NCBI GenBank assembly: GCA_964472545.1 | Contig: CAYYNP010000291.1 | Location: 1 to 12,409 of the forward strand | DNA from: CAYYNP01 sp964472545 | GTDB taxonomy: Bacteria > Planctomycetota > Planctomycetia > Pirellulales > Thermoguttaceae | Reading direction: 5' to 3' | DNA: 12,409 bases | Shown here: piece by piece, positions 1-5,647 of the stretch | Layout of the letters: every line of letters begins with the position of its first letter | How positions within the stretch are numbered: the stretch's first letter is position 1 | Made by a program: the position numbers and the translations under genes | The notes under the pieces: model-generated | Database searches by the model: none | Seen by the model: the letters and a program-made list of their open reading frames with translations, nothing else | What the model was told of the DNA's origin: nothing

Positions 1-3
1 CTC

Positions 4-30
4 GGAGCCAGTCCCCGTTTTCCACTCCCG
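4..30. repeat. Copy of the GGAGCCAGTCCCC intergenic repeat at the left edge
   Basis: This stretch begins with the 13-mer GGAGCCAGTCCCC and ends in ACTCCCG. It matches 8671-8698 almost base for base: the first 13 bases are identical, TTTTC is shared, and the ACTCCCG end is shared. At 8497-8698 the same sequence is the right arm of a nested inverted repeat. This copy is therefore probably the right arm of a similar element whose left part lies outside the window. The rest of 31-132, before the first gene, shows nothing I can name. Confidence 0.6.
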
Positions 31-132
31 CGAATCGACTTTGCAGTTCTCCTGGCCAGGTTGCCAGCCGGCTGGATCTGCCACATAATACGAGCCGAGT
101 GGGCGAGTCCCTATCAGAAAAGGCACGACAAA

Positions 133-1128
133 ATGCGCGGCATTAGACAGATCGGCCGAGTCTGTTTCGTGGCGGCGGTGCTGATGGGAGTCGAGAGCGG
201 TTTTGCGCAGAGAATGCCACCGCAGCGGGCGAATCCCCGCGTGACAGAGACGGTTCGCGTGCAGTGGGACGTGCCATACGCCGGCACCGACAACCCGCGG
301 CAGCGGCTCGACTTGTTCTTGCCTAAAAGCCCCAACGGGGACAAGCCGCTGCCGGTCGTGGTTTGGATCCATGGCGGGGCATGGCGGGCCGGCGACAAGC
401 GCAGCGGGACGGGCAAACTGGCCGAGTTGGCCGCTTCGGGGAACTACGCCGGCGTATCGGTCGCCTATCGGCTCACCGGCGAAGCGATCTGGCCCACGCA
501 AATCCACGACTGCAAGGCGGCCATCCGCTGGATCCGCGGCAACGCGGCGAAATACAACCTCGATCCCCAGCGGATCGGCGTCTGGGGCAGTTCGGCCGGC
601 GGACACCTGGTGGCCATGTTGGGAACCAGCGGCGACGTGAAGGACCTCGAGGGCGACCTGGGCCAACACGGCGACCAGGGCAGCCGCGTAACGTGCGTGG
701 TCGACTATTTCGGCCCCAGCGACCTGCTGACCATGGGCCAGTACCCCAGCCGCATGGATCACGACGCGGCGAACTCACCGGAGTCGCTGCTGGTGGGCGG
801 CCCGTTGCAGGAAACCAAGGAGGCTGCCCGCGAGGCGTCACCGACCAGTTACGTGTCGAAGGACGATCCGCCGTTTCTGATCGTCCACGGCGACAAAGAC
901 CCGTTGGTGCCGCACAACCAATCGGTGCGGCTGCACGCGGCACTTAAGCGGGCCGACGTCGACGTGCTCTTCATTACGGTCAAGGGTGCCGGCCACGGCG
1001 GGTTCCGGGGCGAAGAGTTGCCCCGCCGCGTAAAGGCCTTTTTCGAAAAGCACCTCCGCGGCCGCGACAGCGAGATTTCCGAAGAACCGATCACCCAAGA
1101 CGATGCTCCCACCCGACAACTCCGATGA
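133..1128 (+). CDS. Secreted alpha/beta-hydrolase (BD-FAE/esterase-lipase type)
   Basis: Predicted serine hydrolase acting on ester bonds of an unknown substrate, probably exported. From the ATG at 133 the protein has 331 residues. It opens with a basic N-terminus, a hydrophobic core (about 10-20) and a likely signal-peptidase site after Ala25. The fold signature is complete: oxyanion-hole HGGAW at 80-84, nucleophile elbow GSSAG with Ser154, acid Asp256 in HGDKDPLVP, and His288 in GAGHGG. This spacing is that of the esterase/lipase family related to carboxylesterases and BD-FAE. The frame stays open upstream to a TTG at 61, but starting at 133 gives a clean signal peptide preceded by a weak AAAAGG. 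The 3' end overlaps moeA by 26 bases, so the two may be co-transcribed, though no functional link to molybdenum cofactor is evident. The substrate cannot be told from sequence. Confidence 0.88.
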   Translation: MRGIRQIGRVCFVAAVLMGVESGFAQRMPPQRANPRVTETVRVQWDVPYAGTDNPRQRLDLFLPKSPNGDKPLPVVVWIHGGAWRAGDKRSGTGKLAELAASGNYAGVSVAYRLTGEAIWPTQIHDCKAAIRWIRGNAAKYNLDPQRIGVWGSSAGGHLVAMLGTSGDVKDLEGDLGQHGDQGSRVTCVVDYFGPSDLLTMGQYPSRMDHDAANSPESLLVGGPLQETKEAAREASPTSYVSKDDPPFLIVHGDKDPLVPHNQSVRLHAALKRADVDVLFITVKGAGHGGFRGEELPRRVKAFFEKHLRGRDSEISEEPITQDDAPTRQLR

Positions 1129-2344
1129 CGTCCGCATGCGGGGCTTCGCCAGGCGAACCACGGTAGACGATGCGCTGGCATGGCTCGACGCACACACGCG
1201 GCGGTTGCACGAAGAGACGGTGGCGCTGGGCGAAGCGGCCGGGCGCGTGCTGGCGGGCGACGTGACCAGCCGGCATAACGTGCCCGCCTTCGACCGGTCG
1301 ATGATGGACGGTTTCGCCGTTCGGGCAGCCGATACGACCGCGGCTTCGCCGTATAACCGACTCCCGCTCGAGGTGATCGGCGAGTCGCTGCCGGGCAGGC
1401 CGTTCCGTGGGAGCGTGGCGTCCGGACAGGCCGTGCGGATCATGACCGGGGCCCCAATGCCCGACGGGGCCGACGCGGTGTTGCCGGCCGAGGTCGTCGA
1501 GATTCACGCCGCGCAGATCTGCGCACAAGGCGACGTTTCGCCGGGAAAGCACATCGGCCGGGTCGGCGAAGACGTGGCGGCCGGCACGACGGTGCTTTCG
1601 GCCGGGCGCGTGCTGCGGCCGCAGGACGTCGGTGTGTTGGCTTCGATCGGCCGCGGTGAAGCCACCGTGTTGCGTCGGCCGCGCGTGCGGATCGTGGTCA
1701 CCGGCAACGAATTGCTGCCGCCCGGATCGCAACCGCAGCCGAACAAGGTCGTCGACTCCAACGGCCCCATGCTCGCGGCGCTGATCGAACGCGACGGCGG
1801 CGAAGTGATCAATCCGGGCATTGTCCCCGACCGGCCTGAGGCGATTATCGAAGCGATCCGCTGCGAGGCGGCCGACGTCGTGATCGTCTCCGGCGGATCG
1901 AGCGTGGGACAGGAGGACTACGCTCCGGCACTGTTGATCGAACACGGCGAACTGCCGATCCACGGCGTGGCGATGCGTCCCAGCAGCCCCACTGGGCTGG
2001 GCAGACTCGAAGACCGGTTGGTCTTTCTGCTGCCGGGCAATCCGGTTTCGTGCCTGGTGGCCTACGATTTCTTCGCCGGCCGGGCGATCCGCGCGATGGG
2101 CGGCCGCTCGACGGATTGGCCGTATCGGCGCGTTCGCGTGCCGCTTGCCCGAAAGATCGTCTCGACCGTTGGACGGCTGGATTGCATGCGTGTGCGTGTG
2201 GACCGGGGCCGAGCCGAGCCGCTGGCCGTGGGCGGGGCGTCGGTCCTCACCTCGACCACGCGGGCCGACGGTTTTGTGCTGGTTTCGCCGGACAGCGAGG
2301 GGTATCCGCCGGACAGCGAGGTGGAAGTGTTCTTGTATGATTGA
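1103..2344 (+). CDS. moeA: Molybdopterin molybdenumtransferase MoeA (single-module)
   Basis: MoeA/gephyrin-E-domain protein of the last step of molybdenum cofactor synthesis, in which adenylylated molybdopterin receives molybdate. The 413-residue length is normal for MoeA. Family landmarks are in order: FDRSMMDGFAVRA, MTGAPMPDGADAVLPAE, VTGNELLPPG, DSNGPMLAALIERDGGE, VIVSGGSSVGQEDY, LLPGNPVSCLVAYDFF, and a C-terminal domain IV with TTRADGFVLVSPDSEG. The loop that is KPGKP in the downstream paralogue, and in E. coli-type MoeA, reads RPSSP here (Arg292-Pro296). Both conserved lysines are thus missing, although the rest is intact. The start at 1103 lies inside the end of the hydrolase gene, which fits translational coupling. 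An in-frame ATG at 1136 is the alternative and neither has a good Shine-Dalgarno site. I am sure of the family, less so of whether it handles molybdate or tungstate. Confidence 0.92.
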   Translation: MLPPDNSDDVRMRGFARRTTVDDALAWLDAHTRRLHEETVALGEAAGRVLAGDVTSRHNVPAFDRSMMDGFAVRAADTTAASPYNRLPLEVIGESLPGRPFRGSVASGQAVRIMTGAPMPDGADAVLPAEVVEIHAAQICAQGDVSPGKHIGRVGEDVAAGTTVLSAGRVLRPQDVGVLASIGRGEATVLRRPRVRIVVTGNELLPPGSQPQPNKVVDSNGPMLAALIERDGGEVINPGIVPDRPEAIIEAIRCEAADVVIVSGGSSVGQEDYAPALLIEHGELPIHGVAMRPSSPTGLGRLEDRLVFLLPGNPVSCLVAYDFFAGRAIRAMGGRSTDWPYRRVRVPLARKIVSTVGRLDCMRVRVDRGRAEPLAVGGASVLTSTTRADGFVLVSPDSEGYPPDSEVEVFLYD

Positions 2345-2396
2345 GTCGTGTTGATGAAGAGGCCGGGGTGGGAAACGTCGCACGTGGTTGGAAGTA

Positions 2397-2468
2397 GCCG
2401 AGGGCGGAAGCCCACGGAGATTCGAGCGGTACCCTGCTGCCCACCCTCCGTGGGCTTCCGCCCTCGGC
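2397..2468. repeat. Perfect 23-bp inverted repeat between the two moeA genes
   Basis: The left arm at 2397-2419 and right arm at 2446-2468 are exact reverse complements, each containing the 20-mer GAGGGCGGAAGCCCACGGAG or its complement. They are separated by a 26-base loop. No T-run follows, so it does not look like a standard intrinsic terminator, although the transcript would fold into a very strong hairpin. A long perfect stem like this, unrelated to the genes beside it, is typical of REP/MITE-like intergenic elements. It fills most of the 182-base gap between the genes, and nothing else is recognisable there. Confidence 0.85.
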
Positions 2469-2526
2469 GAGAATCTCCCGTGTTGGCGTGCTTCCTCGGC
2501 AGTGCGTGTCTTGAGGTATCGTGGCC

Positions 2527-4524
2527 ATGACCCAACAACAGTTTCTCAACGTCATCGATCGCGACGAAGCCGAGCGGCGGTTTCGTGGCGCGATTGAACT
2601 GGGGCCGCTTGGCGTGGAACAGGTCGCCCTCGACGCGGCGCTTGGCCGAGTCTTGGCCGAAGACGTGGTGGCCGAGATCGACGTGCCGTCGTTTGACCGG
2701 TCGAACTACGACGGCTACGCGGTTCAAGCGGCCGATACCTTTGGGGCCGAGGAGGAGCGGCCGCGCGAGTTGGCGACGGCCGACGAGGTGTTGGCCACTG
2801 GCGTCGTGCCCAAGGGAGAAGTCACACGAGGCGTGGCGATCTCGATTGCCACCGGCGGCATGCTGCCGCGGGGGGCGGATGCGGTGGTGATGGTCGAGCA
2901 TACGGAGCCGGTTTCAGGAGAAGGGTCGTCGGGAGTTTCCGACGCGGCGGGGACTAATGCTGATTCCCCCTCACCCCGGCCCTCTCCCGTAGCGAGAGGG
3001 GGGATATTGGTCACCAAGGCGGTGACGCCCGGCTTTGGGGTCTCGTTTGCCGGCAGCGACGTGATGGCCGGCGAAACGGTGTTGCGGCGGGGGCAACTGC
3101 TGACCAGCCGCGAGACCGGCGTGCTGGCTGCCGTGGGACGTGAGACCGTGCCCGTTTGGCGACGGCCCGTGGTGGCGATCATCTCCACCGGCGACGAGAT
3201 CATCGAGCCCGGCGAAACAATGCGCCCCGGGCTGGTCTACGACAGCAACGCGCGGATCCTCGCCGACGCCGTACACGAGTTGGGCGGTGTGCCCAAGGTC
3301 ATGGGGATCGTACACGACGACCTCGATCAGCTTCGCACTGCGCTGCGACGGGCCCTGGCCGAGGCCGACGTGGTGTTGCTCTCCGGCGGCACGAGCAAGG
3401 GGTCCGGCGACCTGTCGTACCGAGTCGTGAGCGAACTGTCCGACCCCGGCATCGTTGCCCACGGCGTGGCGCTGAAACCCGGCAAGCCGATCTGCCTGGC
3501 GGGGCACGCGGGCAAACCGGTGGTGATTCTGCCCGGCTTCCCCACGTCGGCCATCTTCACGTTCCACGAATTCGTGGCCCCGGTGATTCGATTGCTCGGC
3601 GGACACACGGAAACGGCTCGCCGAGGCATCGGCGCCAAGATGGCCGTGAAGATCAACTCGGAGGTCGGCCGGACGGAGTACCTGCCGGTCGGGTTGGTCG
3701 AGGGGCCCGACGGCCCGGCCGCCTATCCGATGGGCAAGGGTTCCGGTTCGGTGACCACCTTCAGCCGGGCCGACGGCTTTGTGACTATCGCCCGGCATGA
3801 GGAGATCGTCGAGGCCGGTGCGTCGGTCGACGTGCAGCTTCTCGGCGGCGAGTTGCAGATGGCCGATCTGGTCGTGATCGGCAGCCACTGCGTGGGGCTC
3901 GATTTCCTGCTCGGCCGATTGCAGCAGCGCGGTTTCGCCGTGAAGTTCATGGCCGTGGGGTCCACCGGCGGCCTGCAGGCGGCCATTCGCGGCGAGTGCG
4001 ACCTGGCGGGCATGCACCTGCTCGACCCGGCCACGGGGCGATACAACCGGCCGCTGCTCACACCCGCGTTGGAACTGATCGAAGGCTACGGCCGGCTGCA
4101 GGGCGTAGTGTTTCGCGGCGGCGACGAGCGATTCGAGGGACGCGTGGCAGCGGAAGCCGTGGCGGCGGCCGCGCGCGATGACGATTGCGTGATGGTCAAC
4201 CGCAACCAGGGCAGCGGCACGCGCATTCTCATCGATCGGCTGCTCGACGGTGCTCGGCCATCGGGCTACGCGGTCCAAGCCAAGAGCCACAACGCCATCG
4301 CTGCCGCCGTCAGCCAAGGGCGGGCCGATTGGGGCGTGGCCATCGAAACGGTCGCCCGGCGCGCCGGCCTGGGCTTCCTGCCGCTGGAAGAGGAGCATTA
4401 CGATTTTGTCGTCCCCAAATCGCGGCTGAACCGGCCGGCGGTGATGGCACTCAAAGAGCTGTTGGCCGATCCCTCTGCCCGTCGCGAGTTGCAGGGCATG
4501 GGTTTCCGCATCGACGATCCGTAG
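2527..4524 (+). CDS. moeA: MoeA fused to a C-terminal periplasmic-binding-like domain
   Basis: A second MoeA paralogue, about 665 residues. Residues 1 to about 437 form the MoeA module: FDRSNYDGYAVQAADT, ATGGMLPRGADAVVMVEH, ISTGDEIIEPGE, YDSNARILADAVHELGG, VVLLSGGTSKGSGD, the intact KPGKP loop (Lys317-Pro321), ILPGFPTSAIFTFHEF and TTFSRADGFVTI. From about 445 to the end comes a PBP-like (LysR substrate-binding/ModA-like) domain, with VIGSHCVGLDFLL, VGSTGGLQAAIRGECDLAGMHLLD, NQGSGTRILIDRLL and GRADWGVAIETVA. MoeA-PBP fusions are known in archaea and various anaerobic bacteria; the extra domain is thought to bind a small ligand, perhaps the oxyanion or cofactor. I chose ATG 2527 because GAGG at 2513-2516 sits 10 bases upstream; a GTG at 2521 is the alternative. 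Residues about 135-160 are an insertion derived partly from a DNA repeat. With the upstream moeA it forms a tandem cofactor-synthesis pair. Confidence 0.92.
   Translation: MTQQQFLNVIDRDEAERRFRGAIELGPLGVEQVALDAALGRVLAEDVVAEIDVPSFDRSNYDGYAVQAADTFGAEEERPRELATADEVLATGVVPKGEVTRGVAISIATGGMLPRGADAVVMVEHTEPVSGEGSSGVSDAAGTNADSPSPRPSPVARGGILVTKAVTPGFGVSFAGSDVMAGETVLRRGQLLTSRETGVLAAVGRETVPVWRRPVVAIISTGDEIIEPGETMRPGLVYDSNARILADAVHELGGVPKVMGIVHDDLDQLRTALRRALAEADVVLLSGGTSKGSGDLSYRVVSELSDPGIVAHGVALKPGKPICLAGHAGKPVVILPGFPTSAIFTFHEFVAPVIRLLGGHTETARRGIGAKMAVKINSEVGRTEYLPVGLVEGPDGPAAYPMGKGSGSVTTFSRADGFVTIARHEEIVEAGASVDVQLLGGELQMADLVVIGSHCVGLDFLLGRLQQRGFAVKFMAVGSTGGLQAAIRGECDLAGMHLLDPATGRYNRPLLTPALELIEGYGRLQGVVFRGGDERFEGRVAAEAVAAAARDDDCVMVNRNQGSGTRILIDRLLDGARPSGYAVQAKSHNAIAAAVSQGRADWGVAIETVARRAGLGFLPLEEEHYDFVVPKSRLNRPAVMALKELLADPSARRELQGMGFRIDDP
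2966..3003. repeat. Dispersed C-rich hairpin repeat translated within moeA-PBP
   Basis: The stretch reads as a C-rich strand followed by a hairpin: CCCTCTC at 2980-2986 pairs with GAGAGGG at 2994-3000 across a 7-base loop. Sequences of this CCCCTCACCCCGGCCCTC type are common dispersed repeats in GC-rich bacterial genomes. Here the repeat is read in frame as DSPSPRPSPVARGG (residues 146-159). It lies in a low-complexity Gly/Ser/Ala stretch between the GADAVVMVEH motif and the next MoeA strand. The upstream MoeA paralogue has no such insertion at this point. Confidence 0.75.
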
Positions 4525-4585
4525 GGTGCGTGCAACGCACCGTCGAGAGTCGCCAAGATGCCACGGTGCGTTTCACGCGCCCTAC
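4521..4585. repeat. Inverted repeat overlapping the moeA-PBP stop codon
   Basis: The left arm at 4521-4543, containing GTAGGGTGCGTGCAACGCAC, pairs with the right arm at 4563-4585. The 23-base arms have two mismatches and a 19-base loop. The TAG stop codon of the preceding gene (4522-4524) is supplied by the second to fourth bases of the left arm, so the element sits exactly at the gene's end. There is no T-tract. It looks like another REP/MITE-type element, distinct in sequence from the one at 2397-2468. It could also protect the transcript end or aid termination, but that is not shown. Confidence 0.8.
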
Positions 4586-4705
4586 CGGCGTCTGCGATCA
4601 CGATCTGCTCTCACGTTCCGAATTCCCGGGCTGCGCGGAAACTCGCCCCAATCTCGGGGGGCATCGCGAGTCCGCAACGGACTAGGCGACGATTACCCCG
4701 TGTCC

Positions 4706-4711
4706 TACAAT
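4706..4711 (+). promoter_or_regulatory. Possible -10 hexamer (TACAAT) upstream of the vWA operon
   Basis: TACAAT differs from the sigma-70 consensus at one base and lies about 70 bases before the first gene of the vWA-PP2C operon. It is in the only sizeable gap from which that operon could start. At 17-base spacing the -35 position reads TAGGCG, a poor match, so this is a weak suggestion only. Confidence 0.22.
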
Positions 4712-4769
4712 GGAGTCGAGCGAAATGCCGCTGCAATGACGATATAGAGATAGGCAGCCGCCGCACCGC

Positions 4770-4774
4770 AGGAG
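4770..4774 (+). promoter_or_regulatory. AGGAG ribosome-binding site of the first vWA gene
   Basis: AGGAG lies 6 bases before the ATG at 4781 and 3 bases before the ATG at 4778. The spacing favours 4781 as the start. It is one of the few clear Shine-Dalgarno sites in this window. Confidence 0.6.
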
Positions 4775-4780
4775 CCGATG

Positions 4781-5647
4781 ATGTCGCGAGAACCGTATAG
4801 CCAGGAGATCAGCCGCCAGAACAAGGCCTGTTTTCTGTTCCTGCTCGATCAGTCGTTCTCGATGGAGGAGCCGCTGGGCAATTCGCCGAACCGTAAGTGC
4901 GACGAACTGGTCACGGCGATCAACGGGTGGCTGCAAAACATGGCCATTCGGGCCAGCGGCGACGAGGGGATCAAGGACTGGATGGACGTCGGCGTGTTCG
5001 GCTATCGCACCGATCAGGCCGCCAATCCGATCATCGAGTCGGCGTTGCTCGGCCCGTTGGCCGGCCGCACGCTGGTCTCGATCGCCGAGATCGGGGCCCA
5101 TCCGGCCAGGATCGACACCCGCACGCAGTACATCCCCGACGAAGAAACCGGGGAGATGATCGAAATCCCTTGCGAAGTGCCGGTATGGGTCGACCCGAAG
5201 GCCGAGGGCGGCACGCCGATGTGTCACATGCTCTACCAGGCCCATCAGATGCTCAGCGAGTGGATCGCCGCACATCCGCGCAGCTTCCCGCCGATCGTGG
5301 TGCACATCACCGACGGCGAATCGCAGGACGGCGACCCGAATCCCTACGCCGACTCCGTCAAGGCCCTGGCCACCGAAGACGGCAACGTACTGCTGTTCAA
5401 CTGTCACCTGTCGATGACCGCGGCCGACCCGTTCATGTTCCCGGCTGCCGATCAGGGCCTGCCCGACGAATTGGCCCGGGTGTTGTTTCAGATGTCCAGC
5501 GTGTTGCCGGAGCCGTTCTACCGCCACGGCGTGATGGAAGGCTTCCAGATGCAGCCGCAGGCCCGGGGGATGGCGTTCAACGCGGATATGGTCTGCTTGA
5601 TTCAGTTCTTGAATATGGGCACGCAGGCGGCGCCGGGATTGCGATGA
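4781..5647 (+). CDS. von Willebrand A domain protein with intact MIDAS (TerY-like)
   Basis: A 288-residue cytoplasmic-type protein made almost entirely of one vWA domain; no signal peptide or membrane segment is visible. The metal-ion-dependent adhesion site is complete: DQSFS at 23-27 on the first strand, Thr145 in GGTPM, and Asp178 in HITDGES. Such proteins bind a partner through Mg2+ and often act as scaffolds or regulators. In TerY-P type modules a vWA protein works with a PP2C phosphatase and a kinase. The C-terminal part carries SSVLPEP (from residue 239) and an ARGM motif, both of which recur in the next gene. An ATG at 4778 also opens the frame, but the AGGAG spacing favours 4781. The stop codon at 5645-5647 directly abuts the next reading frame, so the genes are tightly coupled. 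The vWA family is secure; the TerY comparison rests on size and context. Confidence 0.85.
   Translation: MSREPYSQEISRQNKACFLFLLDQSFSMEEPLGNSPNRKCDELVTAINGWLQNMAIRASGDEGIKDWMDVGVFGYRTDQAANPIIESALLGPLAGRTLVSIAEIGAHPARIDTRTQYIPDEETGEMIEIPCEVPVWVDPKAEGGTPMCHMLYQAHQMLSEWIAAHPRSFPPIVVHITDGESQDGDPNPYADSVKALATEDGNVLLFNCHLSMTAADPFMFPAADQGLPDELARVLFQMSSVLPEPFYRHGVMEGFQMQPQARGMAFNADMVCLIQFLNMGTQAAPGLR

Noticed and set aside
1091..2383. 430-codon antisense open frame across moeA
   Set aside because: It is the complement of a clear MoeA gene; the translation is rich in His/Arg/Gly with no domain. Long empty frames are expected in GC-rich DNA.
2348..2530. Small open frames through the inverted repeat between the moeA genes
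   Set aside because: They only translate the repeat arms and have no ribosome-binding site or protein-like features.
2971..4398. 475-codon antisense open frame across moeA-PBP
   Set aside because: The + strand protein has continuous MoeA and PBP motifs here; the antisense product has no recognisable fold.
4781..5647. BatA/CoxE-type vWA chaperone as an alternative identity
   Set aside because: There is no MoxR ATPase gene or membrane segment nearby; the PP2C neighbour points to a TerY-like role instead.
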